Shown one piece after another: positions 1 through 5,696 of a DNA stretch of 42,639 nt. The number at the start of each line of letters is the position of its first letter. Position 1 is the stretch's first letter. The notes under the pieces are model-generated. The model did no database searches. It had not been told where the DNA came from and saw only the letters and a list, made by a program, of their open reading frames with translations. The position numbers and the translations under genes were made by a program. The stretch comes from a virus: the IMG/VR virus record IMGVR_UViG_3300037069_002054, positions 1 through 42,639 of that record, one strand, 5' to 3'.

Positions 1-115
1 AGACAACACTTCTTCTAACTTTATTTTTTCCTTCAATTACTTGAATTATTTTAAAGCTAAAATTAGATTCGTCAATTTCAACAAACACATTCGGATATTT
101 AGTTTCTATTTTCAT
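1..115 (-). CDS. 5' part of a hypothetical gene, continued at 42428-42639
   Basis: The gene starts at ATG 115 and is open to the window edge (38 codons plus one base). The left-over base, T, completes codon 39 with the two bases TA read at the other end of the window, and the frame then stays open for 70 codons to a TAA at 42430-42428. The joined product would be 108 aa. No function is recognised. The start overlaps the stop of the preceding gene as TAATG, which is typical of translational coupling. The junction is an inference: a one-in-three frame match supports it but does not prove it. Confidence 0.7.
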   Translation of the reverse strand, partial: MKIETKYPNVFVEIDESNFSFKIIQVIEGKNKVRRSVV

Positions 116-258
116 TATTTCTTTTTTTTGCGTTTTGGTATATAAATCGGATTATTTGCCGGTCGATACCATGAAAATAAATTCGGGTCTGTCTGATTAG
201 AGTCACGCTGTATTTGTTCTTTTTTGTCTCTATGAAATTTATAATCTGCTTTTTTCAT
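115..258 (-). CDS. small basic hypothetical protein, 47 aa
   Basis: ATG at 258, TAA overlapping the ATG of the next gene. The protein is hydrophilic, begins MKKADYKFHRDKK and ends in a very basic tail (PKRKKKK), as expected for a small nucleic-acid-binding or accessory phage peptide, but no family is recognised. It sits 12 bases after the stop-side neighbour in the leftward early run, so it is probably co-transcribed with it. Confidence 0.6.
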   Translation of the reverse strand: MKKADYKFHRDKKEQIQRDSNQTDPNLFSWYRPANNPIYIPKRKKKK

Positions 259-270
259 AATTTCTATTTT

Positions 271-501
271 CTAAATTTCAAAAACACTTCTCAAATCAAA
301 CCCCAAAGCAACAGTTATTTTATCCAGTGTTTCAACTGAAAAATTTCCCATTTTGCCCCTTTCTATTTTAGAAATAACGGTGTGATAATTTGGATGCCCA
401 AAAGCCAGTTCTGACAATCCTACTAAAGTAAGATTTTGTTCTTTCCTATGATGATGAATAAATAAACCTATTTCATCTTGTAGTTTTTTTTCTAATTCCA
501 T
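271..501 (-). CDS. XRE-type helix-turn-helix regulator, 76 aa
   Basis: A single helix-turn-helix domain of the Cro/C1 (XRE) type fills residues about 15-72. Visible signatures are the helix RKEQNLTLVGLSELA, the recognition-helix part YHTVISKIERGK and the C-terminal SVETLDKITVALGFD. The length matches stand-alone XRE regulators. It probably binds DNA as a dimer and regulates phage or host promoters. It lies inside the leftward early run rather than opposite a divergent promoter, so it is not placed like a classical lysogeny repressor. DNA target unknown. Confidence 0.85.
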   Translation of the reverse strand: MELEKKLQDEIGLFIHHHRKEQNLTLVGLSELAFGHPNYHTVISKIERGKMGNFSVETLDKITVALGFDLRSVFEI

Positions 502-531
502 TTTTTAATTTTTTAGTAAGTATTTAATTTT

Positions 532-645
532 TTAATTTTCTGAATTTCTACTTTTTGAAATTTCAATCGCTTTTGATTTTGAAACTTTTATTTCCTCAAA
601 AATCGAAATTCGGTTTTCTATTGGTTTTCTTGAATGGTGATTCAT
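532..645 (-). CDS. small hypothetical protein, 37 aa
   Basis: ATG 645 to TAA 532. The product is charged and rich in Lys, Ser, Ile and Glu (IFEEIKVSKSKAIEIS), with no membrane segment and no recognised domain. It lies 4 bases downstream of the preceding gene's stop and in the same direction, which supports it as a member of the leftward early run. Short and of simple composition, so it could be a chance reading frame. Confidence 0.45.
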   Translation of the reverse strand: MNHHSRKPIENRISIFEEIKVSKSKAIEISKSRNSEN

Positions 646-649
646 AGCG

Positions 650-913
650 TTAGTTTATTTGGTATAATACTTTTTTTCTATCCTTAGAACTTCTTATTTG
701 AAGCGAATAATTATATTTTATAAATAAATCCGCTTGACTATTAGCCCAATTTTTTAAAGTTTCTAATTTTTCAAAAGGAATTAAACAGGCATACATTAAG
801 TTTGGCGCAAAAGTTAAATTTTGCAAACTTGATAAAGGTTCAAATTTATTTTTAGTTTTCACATAAACCATTAAATTGCAATCCTCAAATTTTATTTTTT
901 TAAGATTTTCCAT
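650..913 (-). CDS. hypothetical protein, 87 aa
   Basis: Cytoplasmic-looking protein without signal or membrane segment and without a recognised domain. It has a short beta-rich start (KKIKFEDCNLMVYVK) and a basic C-terminus (SLQIRSSKDRKKVLYQIN). Closely packed between neighbours of the leftward early run (10 bases from the upstream gene), so probably co-transcribed from the promoter at 2943-2972. Function unknown. Confidence 0.65.
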   Translation of the reverse strand: MENLKKIKFEDCNLMVYVKTKNKFEPLSSLQNLTFAPNLMYACLIPFEKLETLKNWANSQADLFIKYNYSLQIRSSKDRKKVLYQIN

Positions 914-923
914 TATACTAATT

Positions 924-1208
924 TTAAAATTTTACAAAACGTTTTTGTATTCCAGTAAATTTTTTAGCAATAGGGCGATTAAGTTTATCGATTTTCAAAA
1001 ACTGCCCTACGTTTAAAGTAATTTCGCTTTTATCCCAAAATTTAAAAGTTGTAGAATTAAAAGCGGAACAGATGAAACTTTTAATTTCCTCTTTTGTAGT
1101 TTCGTTAATTAAAACTAAATCATGTGTATCGTTATTTACATACATTCTAAATTTTTCATTTGTCCAAAACTCGTTATAAGTTCGAGGCGAAGCGGTTAAA
1201 TTTCCCAT
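924..1208 (-). CDS. hypothetical protein, 94 aa
   Basis: Soluble protein with no recognised family. The sequence alternates hydrophobic and polar residues in the middle, suggesting beta structure, and ends in a basic stretch (KKFTGIQKRFVKF). Start ATG 1208 lies 4 bases after the stop of the small gene 1213-1347, consistent with one transcript. Function unknown. Confidence 0.65.
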   Translation of the reverse strand: MGNLTASPRTYNEFWTNEKFRMYVNNDTHDLVLINETTKEEIKSFICSAFNSTTFKFWDKSEITLNVGQFLKIDKLNRPIAKKFTGIQKRFVKF

Positions 1209-1212
1209 GATT

Positions 1213-1347
1213 TTAATTTTTTTGAATTTCTAAATTTATTTTCGCTAAAAATGATAACAATTCCCACATAGTGAAAAAATGCCTTTCATGTGTTCCGCAA
1301 TCCACAGTGTAAAAATGGAATTTCGCTTTTGATGGTTCTATTAACAT
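1213..1347 (-). CDS. small hypothetical protein, 44 aa
   Basis: ATG 1347 to TAA 1213. The peptide contains Tyr, Cys, His and Trp residues rather than only the Lys/Asn/Ile of random AT-rich frames (FHFYTVDCGTHERHFF), which argues that it is real. The stop lies 4 bases before the next start. It also overlaps a plus-strand reading frame at 1290-1511 that I regard as noncoding. The gene follows the hairpin cluster at 1380-1433, about 30 bases upstream of its start. Function unknown. Confidence 0.6.
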   Translation of the reverse strand: MLIEPSKAKFHFYTVDCGTHERHFFTMWELLSFLAKINLEIQKN

Positions 1348-1379
1348 TATTTTTCGTTTTATTAGTTTTTTTGTTACCC

Positions 1380-1433
1380 GCCCCGAAGGGCAACGCTTTG
1401 GACTTAAAACGGTTTAAAGTCCTCCAAAGGACT
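1380..1433 (-). other. intercistronic hairpin cluster, one with a UUCG loop
   Basis: Three inverted repeats are packed in the 98-base gap between two leftward genes. In the leftward RNA, GCCC-UUCG-GGGC (1391-1380) forms a very stable tetraloop hairpin. AGTCC at 1433-1429 can pair with GGACT at 1422-1418, while the same GGACTT block can instead pair with AAGTCC at 1405-1400, so the two stems exclude each other. No U-run follows, so it is not an ordinary intrinsic terminator. It may stabilise, process or attenuate the transcript; that is inference. Confidence 0.5.
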
Positions 1434-1445
1434 ATTTATTTAAGA

Positions 1446-1838
1446 TTATCCGATTATATTAATAGTTCCGTTGTAATAATATTCGAAAGTTTTTTCTTTG
1501 CCACAAACTAAATAAATAGGTAACATATTCTTATTGCCGTATCGCCCAGCATCATAATAACCAACAAAATAAAACCTTTCAAAAGTTTCTAAAACATCTA
1601 TTTCTCTATAACCAAAAGGATTATTAATACGTTCTTTTCCTTTTGGAGTTTTCCACGCATTAAGCAAAAATTTAATACCTTTTGCGGTTTGTTCCTCGCT
1701 TATAGTTATCTCATTATTATAGATAATTGAAAGGTCAATTTCTTCACCTTTATTCATTCTATTTTTCAAAAGCAAAATTTCATTCTCTTGAATGACTTTA
1801 GTTTGCTCAATTTTACTTAAAAGGGCTTGTGTTTTCAT
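1446..1838 (-). CDS. hypothetical protein, 130 aa
   Basis: N-terminal helical part (residues about 1-35, KIEQTKVIQENEILLLK) followed by a mixed alpha/beta region rich in aromatic residues (ETFERFYFVGYYDAG, then KTFEYYYNGTINIIG). No signal, membrane segment or known motif. Proteins of this look are frequent among small early genes of flavobacterial phages, but no function is attached to them as far as I know. Member of the leftward early run. Confidence 0.65.
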   Translation of the reverse strand: MKTQALLSKIEQTKVIQENEILLLKNRMNKGEEIDLSIIYNNEITISEEQTAKGIKFLLNAWKTPKGKERINNPFGYREIDVLETFERFYFVGYYDAGRYGNKNMLPIYLVCGKEKTFEYYYNGTINIIG

Positions 1839-1856
1839 GGCAAGTATATTTTATGG

Positions 1857-2159
1857 TTAATTTACTAAGTTTTTTAAATCTCTTTTTAGGCAGTTTTTAC
1901 GATTTGACAACCTCAATATAATATTATTGTCTTTGCAATAGCTTTGTAAATGGTCATTCAATTTTTCAGGCAAAAAACCGTTTTCTTTTAAAGCTTTTAC
2001 GGATTCATACTCAAACTGATTGCCATAACCATACTGAAAAGGTAATTTAATTTCCTTTTCGTTTTCTGTTCCAAAATCAACTGTAATTAAGGCACTGAAA
2101 TAACTATTTCCGTTTACTTTGTCAAACCATGTTAAAGCCTGTATGTCTAATGTTTTCAT
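1857..2159 (-). CDS. hypothetical protein, 100 aa
   Basis: Soluble protein, no recognised family. Residues about 7-45 look beta-rich (SYFSALITVDFGTENEKEI), followed by a helix and a basic Lys/Arg/Asn-rich C-terminus (NRKNCLKRDLKNLVN). The gap to the next gene downstream is 18 bases. Probably an accessory early protein. Confidence 0.65.
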   Translation of the reverse strand: MKTLDIQALTWFDKVNGNSYFSALITVDFGTENEKEIKLPFQYGYGNQFEYESVKALKENGFLPEKLNDHLQSYCKDNNIILRLSNRKNCLKRDLKNLVN

Positions 2160-2190
2160 GATAATATATTTTATAAGTTGTTATTATTTT

Positions 2191-2289
2191 TTAAAGATTC
2201 CAAACGATTGCATATAATAATACAAAAGCTAAAAAAGTGTAGAAATAAAACATTCCTACACTTGCATTTTTATTTGTTGATTTTTTCAT
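2191..2289 (-). CDS. tiny single-pass membrane protein, 32 aa
   Basis: ATG 2289 to TAA 2191. A short basic polar N-terminus (MKKSTNKNASVG) precedes one hydrophobic segment of about 19 residues (MFYFYTFLAFVLLYAIVWNL), so it should insert in the inner membrane. It starts 7 bases after the stop of the upstream exported protein. Similar tiny membrane peptides are found at 32888-32995 and 29255-29350. Function unknown. Confidence 0.6.
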   Translation of the reverse strand: MKKSTNKNASVGMFYFYTFLAFVLLYAIVWNL

Positions 2290-2296
2290 AACAAAA

Positions 2297-2566
2297 TTAT
2301 TTAACGTTATAGTATTTAATAATAACATCTATATCAGCAATCGCTACAAAATAGCCGTTCACCTTGATATATTTAGCATTACAAACGTGTTGAACTTTAC
2401 CAGTAACAACATAAGCCGAACTTTTAGAACCTGCCTTTATTTTAACCGTATCGCCTTTTTTAAAGGTTTGTGTTATTCCTTTGTTATTCCAAAGTTTTGG
2501 AGGATTCGAAGCCAAAGCCGAAAAAGAAAGTAAAAGAACTGCCGAAGTAAGTATAAGTTTTTTCAT
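2297..2566 (-). CDS. small exported protein with signal peptide, 89 aa
   Basis: A classical Sec signal peptide is visible: MKKLILTSAVLLLSFSALAS, with cleavage predicted after ALA-S. The mature part of about 70 residues is basic and beta-rich, with a KGDTVKIKAG segment reminiscent of small SH3-like beta barrels, and holds a single Cys (VQHVCNAKY). It would be secreted to the periplasm or beyond. Possible roles include envelope interaction or superinfection exclusion, but neither can be shown from the sequence. Confidence 0.7.
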   Translation of the reverse strand: MKKLILTSAVLLLSFSALASNPPKLWNNKGITQTFKKGDTVKIKAGSKSSAYVVTGKVQHVCNAKYIKVNGYFVAIADIDVIIKYYNVK

Positions 2567-2587
2567 GATGTGAGTTTTTAAATATTG

Positions 2588-2749
2588 TTATTGTTTTTGT
2601 TCAGTTATTGAAAAATAGTTTTTACCGTTAATTCTTAAATACTCATCTTTAGAAAATTTTTCGGCTTCTGTTTTAGTTGTAAATTCTTTTTTAGTTCCTA
2701 AAACACAATAATCGTGATGAATGTTAGTTTGATATACAATTGTTTTCAT
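2588..2749 (-). CDS. hypothetical protein, 53 aa, first gene after the ribozyme leader
   Basis: ATG 2749 to TAA 2588. Begins MKTIVYQTNIHHDYCVLG and contains KKEFTTKTEAEKFSKDEY; no domain recognised. It is the promoter-proximal gene of the leftward early run: its start lies 26 bases beyond the 3' end of the hammerhead ribozyme and about 190 bases from the expected transcription start. Cleavage by the ribozyme would leave this gene with a leader of about 72 bases. Confidence 0.65.
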   Translation of the reverse strand: MKTIVYQTNIHHDYCVLGTKKEFTTKTEAEKFSKDEYLRINGKNYFSITEQKQ

Positions 2750-2775
2750 AATAATAAGTATTGAAATTAATAATT

Positions 2776-2828
2776 AACAGTTTCGTTCTTTTGAACTCAT
2801 CAGGGAAAGCGCACACTTTCCGACTGTT
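2776..2828 (-). ncRNA. type III hammerhead self-cleaving ribozyme
   Basis: All invariant hammerhead positions are present in the leftward RNA, in order. Stem III 5' strand AACAGU (2828-2823). Cleavage-site nucleotide C17 (2822), preceded by GU, giving the preferred GUC triplet. Stem I GGAAAG (2821-2816), loop UGUGCG, CUUUCC (2809-2804). Core CUGAUGA (2803-2797). Stem II GUUC, loop AAAA, GAAC (2796-2785). Core GAA (2784-2782). Stem III 3' strand ACUGUU (2781-2776). Stems I and II are closed by loops and stem III is open, which defines type III. Every base pair is Watson-Crick. Cleavage is expected between 2822 and 2821. It lies between the early promoter and the first leftward gene. Confidence 0.93.
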
Positions 2829-2942
2829 TGTGAAGTGAATGCCTTTCGACCTTAACACTATTCCGAGAACTCAACACGAACCCGAACCGCTTAACTATTT
2901 TACTGCTTTATTGAAGCGTTAATCTCTAACCTTTCAACACTT

Positions 2943-2972
2943 CAAAGATAGTTAATAACAACTATTAAACAA
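2943..2972 (-). promoter_or_regulatory. leftward early promoter, TTG-N19-TATCTTTG
   Basis: Read leftward, TTG at 2972-2970 is followed after 19 bases by TATCTTTG at 2950-2943. This fits the Bacteroidota housekeeping promoter (TTG at -33, TAnnTTTG at -7) closely, including the spacing. Transcription should start near 2937-2940 and run through the ribozyme into the early genes, and across the presumed circle junction. The stretch 2750-3180 otherwise has no genes. Confidence 0.8.
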
Positions 2973-3151
2973 TGCATTAATATGTTAAAATAATGTTAAA
3001 ATTATATAAAAATAACTAATACAAAATAAAGCTATTTAAAGAGTCGTAAAAGAAAAGTGAATACAATAGACTCAAACTAAAAAATCGTTAATCCTGAACA
3101 GCGCAGGAAAGCCAAAACAAAGAAAACAGCCCAGCATAATAATAAATTATA

Positions 3152-3159
3152 TAACTTTG
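3152..3159 (+). promoter_or_regulatory. rightward promoter -7 box TAACTTTG
   Basis: TAACTTTG matches TAnnTTTG and lies 21 bases before the ATG at 3181. No TTG stands at the usual -33 distance. A TTG codon within the box could extend the small terminase frame upstream, but it would overlap the promoter, so ATG 3181 is the better start. Confidence 0.55.
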
Positions 3160-3180
3160 TTGAAACAAAACCCAAATAAT

Positions 3181-3675
3181 ATGGAACTAACAGAAGTAAA
3201 CGAAAGAAACCCTATAACATTAAAAAAAGGTATATTCATAACCTACGAAGAACAGGACAACATATTTTGCGAAATACTCGACCGAGTAATACAAGGCGAA
3301 ACAATTAACGCAATGCTAACAGGCGAAGCAATGCCTAATCCTGCAATGTTCTTTAAATGGTTAACGGAAAACCCCACATTAGGTAAGCAGTACGCTTACG
3401 CACGTGAAGTAAGAAGCCATGCCTTATTTGATGATTTGCTAATAATTGCCAATGGTGACAAGGCTAATGATAGTATTTGTCAAGTTCAGCGGGATAGATT
3501 AAGAGCCGATACAATTAAGTTTTATATTAGCAAGATACTGCCTAAAGTGTACGGTGAGAAGATAGATGTAACTTCTAATGGTGAGGCTATTAATATAATT
3601 AGTTTGGGTACTGGAATAGCCCCGCCTTCACTTGATAAGCCCAGCATAGATACAGAGTACATAGATGTATCGTAG
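3181..3675 (+). CDS. terminase small subunit
   Basis: 164 aa DNA-recognition subunit of the packaging motor. Typical pattern: an N-terminal helix-turn-helix-like region (FCEILDRVIQGETINAML), then the conserved segment YAYAREVRSHALFDDLL and the characteristic end RDRLRADTIKFYISKILPK followed by VYGEK, shared by many phage small terminases. It would bind the packaging start site and present DNA to the large subunit, which here lies 2.7 kb downstream rather than adjacent. Codon and base composition from here to about 4350 look somewhat richer in G+C than the neighbours, suggesting a separately acquired block. Confidence 0.85.
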   Translation: MELTEVNERNPITLKKGIFITYEEQDNIFCEILDRVIQGETINAMLTGEAMPNPAMFFKWLTENPTLGKQYAYAREVRSHALFDDLLIIANGDKANDSICQVQRDRLRADTIKFYISKILPKVYGEKIDVTSNGEAINIISLGTGIAPPSLDKPSIDTEYIDVS

Positions 3676-3688
3676 TGATAAGGTATGT

Positions 3689-3805
3689 GTATATACGCTA
3701 AGAGGGTACTGTATATACGTAATAGCTTGATAATAGGTAATAACGTATATACGTATATACGGAATAAGTAGTATATTTGTGTCTTATCTAATCAACTGTA
3801 TATAC
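3689..3805 (+). repeat. five GTATATAC palindromes, probable operators
   Basis: The perfect 8-base palindrome GTATATAC occurs at 3689-3696, 3711-3718, 3745-3752, 3753-3760 (back to back) and 3798-3805; the first four are followed by G. They surround the -7 box at 3772-3779, with two copies just upstream and one in the leader directly before the ATG at 3809. This arrangement suits binding sites of a dimeric repressor, possibly the product of the downstream gene. An origin-type iteron array is the main alternative. Confidence 0.7.
3772..3779 (+). promoter_or_regulatory. rightward promoter -7 box TATATTTG
   Basis: TATATTTG fits the -7 consensus; the start of transcription would fall near 3783-3786, 23 or so bases before ATG 3809. 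It is embedded among the GTATATAC palindromes, so transcription from it is probably repressible. Confidence 0.65.
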
Positions 3806-3808
3806 ACT

Positions 3809-4066
3809 ATGTCAAATGCAAGCAAGTACATTAGACTACCTATTGAGAGCTATCAGGAAGTAAGGCACGCAATCAACGAACTATTAAGAGCCTACGAGAT
3901 AGTACAGGAGCAACCAAGACAAGAAGCCCCTAAGTTAGTTAAGAAGTCAAGCGTTAAGCCGTTATTAACAGGTAAGCCTATAGTGTATCAATGCGGTTGT
4001 ATCATAGAAGGCGGATTGATTAAAAGGGCTAAAGGCTGTAAGCTTGGAAAGGTTGAACACATATAA
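3809..4066 (+). CDS. putative ribbon-helix-helix-like small protein, 85 aa
   Basis: The start is placed at ATG 3809, because an upstream in-frame GTG at 3779 lies inside the -7 box. The N-terminus SKYIRLPIESYQEVRHAIN looks like the strand and first helix of a ribbon-helix-helix (Arc/CopG) DNA-binding protein; this is a weak, by-eye resemblance. A Pro/Lys linker follows, then a Cys-containing tail (YQCGCIIEGG, then KGCKLGK) that might bind metal. Given the five palindromes at its promoter, autoregulation is plausible. The gene has a base composition like small terminase and unlike the late genes. Confidence 0.6.
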   Translation: MSNASKYIRLPIESYQEVRHAINELLRAYEIVQEQPRQEAPKLVKKSSVKPLLTGKPIVYQCGCIIEGGLIKRAKGCKLGKVEHI

Positions 4067-4083
4067 CTATATACCCCCTTTAA

Positions 4084-4347
4084 ATGCTACAGCAAGCACC
4101 CCAGACCCCCCCCCCTGAGACAGAAAGGCAATCGGGGTCTATATCCCTTCACAGTAATTTTACATTCTATTTTAAGTTGCCTTGCAGTGCGGAGAAGGAA
4201 ATGATTATTGTGGCGATGAGTAGGTTTTTTTCTAATCGTGTTGTAGAGTTTAGGAGTGATTGATGGATTGTACTGCTTTATGGATTATCGTTCATTGTAG
4301 GGGCTGTGTTTTACTCATTACAATCGTTAAAAAGCCGAAAAAAATAG
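4084..4347 (+). pseudogene. small membrane protein gene interrupted by in-frame TGA, with C10 tract
   Basis: ATG 4084 opens 59 codons ending at TGA 4261-4263. The frame then continues with WIVLLYGLSFIVGAVF, a clear transmembrane segment, and SLQSLKSRKK, to TAG 4345-4347. Read through, this is an 87-codon product: a Pro-rich start (QTPPPETE), a soluble middle (SISLHSNFTFYFKLPC), a short helix and a C-terminal membrane anchor with a basic tail. The C10 run at 4106-4115 encodes the prolines and could slip. Either a nonsense mutation (TGG or CGA to TGA), readthrough, or two separate peptides. An ATG overlapping the TGA gives only a poor alternative frame. Confidence 0.55.
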
Positions 4348-4392
4348 AATGAAAAGATGTTGTTTTTATTGTTACTAACTAAAATTAAAAAT

Positions 4393-4926
4393 ATGAAAAA
4401 AGTTTTTCAAACTATTATTGATAAGGGAAATGGGAATTGTATGCAATCGGTGGTTGCGAGTTTATTTGATTTAGAATTGAGTGATGTTCCTCATTTCTTA
4501 GAACATGACAATCCGAATGGCTTACTAACTCAATTTTTTCTTGATAGGAGTTATGGTTCGTGTTTTTTTGAAAACAGGGAGTCAACTGAATTTTTATGGC
4601 ATATGTCCCATAGACCTCCAATAGATGAATTGAATAAGCATGTTGAAGAATCTATTGCTAAAAATGAAGCAATGCGAACTAATCAACCTACTTTTAAAGA
4701 AGTTGCGAAATATGATGGTGGTGTTAATGGATATTTTTATGCAGTTGTGAAGTCTCAAACATTTGAAGATACTACTCACGCGGTTATTTGTGATTTGGAT
4801 TTAAATATTATCCATGACCCGAACCCGAATGGTAATGCATTGAAGTTGAAAGAATGTGATATTTTAAGAATTATGCTGACAAAAGATTTTTACATTGACT
4901 TTGATGGAAAATTTATCGCATACTAA
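4393..4926 (+). CDS. papain-like (C39-type) fold protein, 177 aa
   Basis: The start is set at ATG 4393 (MKKVFQTIID), preceded by a typical A-rich leader, rather than the in-frame ATG 4357. The pattern GNGNCMQSVVASLF with Cys16 and a following VPHF, then DTTHAVICD with His129 and IIHDPNPN with Asp142, is the arrangement seen in papain-like/C39-type phage proteins (Cys near the N-terminus, His before a strand, Asp or Asn in HDPxP). It may be a cysteine peptidase or amidase, or an inactive relative. It has no signal peptide, so it would act in the cytoplasm. Substrate unknown. Confidence 0.6.
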   Translation: MKKVFQTIIDKGNGNCMQSVVASLFDLELSDVPHFLEHDNPNGLLTQFFLDRSYGSCFFENRESTEFLWHMSHRPPIDELNKHVEESIAKNEAMRTNQPTFKEVAKYDGGVNGYFYAVVKSQTFEDTTHAVICDLDLNIIHDPNPNGNALKLKECDILRIMLTKDFYIDFDGKFIAY

Positions 4927-4968
4927 AATCGTAGAAGTTGCGTTTTACTAATATTAACTTTAAAAACG

Positions 4969-5142
4969 ATGAAACCAAAAGAACAGCAAATTATCAAAAT
5001 AGAAATGTTTTATGATGCTAAATGCAAACATTGTAAGTTTTTTGATAGATATTCAAAAGGTAAACAAGTAAAGCATAAATGCAAATTAACCAATCATAGC
5101 CTTACATTAAAAAGTAGAGTGTGTGATAAATTTGAACTATAA
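4969..5142 (+). CDS. small Cys-rich protein, 57 aa
   Basis: ATG 4969 to TAA 5142. Contains CKHCKFFDRY, then KHKCKLTNHS and RVCDKF: four Cys spaced like a small zinc ribbon. Compact metal-binding peptides like this are common in phages as protein or DNA adaptors. A comparable, independent Cys-rich protein lies at 32073-32288. Role unknown. Confidence 0.65.
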   Translation: MKPKEQQIIKIEMFYDAKCKHCKFFDRYSKGKQVKHKCKLTNHSLTLKSRVCDKFEL

Positions 5143-5156
5143 ATAATTAAAAAACT

Positions 5157-5351
5157 ATGACAGAAAAAGAAATAAAAGCAAGAGAGATTGTTATTAAAAT
5201 GCAGTTTCAGAAAGAGCCTTTGATGTTTGAGCAAGCAAAACAATGTGCTTTAATTTGTGTTGACGAAATATTATCATCGTTTCAATTCAACAAATGCGAT
5301 AGTGAATACGACTATTACTTGGATGTGAAAACAGAAATCGAAAAACTATGA
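5157..5351 (+). CDS. hypothetical protein, 64 aa
   Basis: Mostly helical, with the segment MFEQAKQCALICVDEIL that recurs in many short flavobacterial phage proteins of unknown role. Its TGA stop overlaps the next ATG (ATGA), indicating coupled translation with 5348-5680. Confidence 0.7.
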   Translation: MTEKEIKAREIVIKMQFQKEPLMFEQAKQCALICVDEILSSFQFNKCDSEYDYYLDVKTEIEKL

Positions 5352-5680
5352 GAAAAATGACAGAGCGTAGAGTTGTTGCGCAAAATTGGTACAGTAATGA
5401 AAAATTTCCATTAATTCCTTTGTTAAGAATTAAAAAAGGAGATAAATATAATACAAATAATTTTACTTTTAAATGGTTGTTTTTTACTATTTGGAGTTTA
5501 GATTCTTTTTGTTTTGAGGCTTCTTTAAATATCGATACTCATTGGGGAATAGGATTTACAGGATTGTTACCTTATCTTAGAATTATTGTTGCTATTCCTT
5601 GTCCTGATAAAATTGGATTTTGGATTGATAAACATTTGAATCGCCATCCTGATTTTAATAAATATAATAATGATTATTAA
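5348..5680 (+). CDS. hypothetical protein with aromatic core, 110 aa
   Basis: Begins MRKMTERRVVAQNWY. The middle is strongly hydrophobic and aromatic (TFKWLFFTIWSLDSF and GIGFTGLLPYLRIIVAIP) but interrupted by polar residues, more like a compact beta/alpha domain or membrane-associated protein than a clear transmembrane helix. Of a type often found in Bacteroidota phages; function unknown. Translationally coupled to the gene before it. Confidence 0.7.
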   Translation: MRKMTERRVVAQNWYSNEKFPLIPLLRIKKGDKYNTNNFTFKWLFFTIWSLDSFCFEASLNIDTHWGIGFTGLLPYLRIIVAIPCPDKIGFWIDKHLNRHPDFNKYNNDY

Positions 5681-5696
5681 TTAAAAACGAAAATTT

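Noticed and set aside
1290-1511. Plus-strand reading frame of 73 codons with a hydrophobic segment
   Set aside because: It overlaps two leftward genes and the hairpin cluster, has no promoter, and its hydrophobicity comes from T-rich complement sequence.
3157-3180. Upstream TTG start for small terminase (and likewise 3779 for the next gene and 6318 for terL)
   Set aside because: These alternative starts lie inside the TAnnTTTG promoter boxes and would be untranscribed; the following ATG codons fit better.
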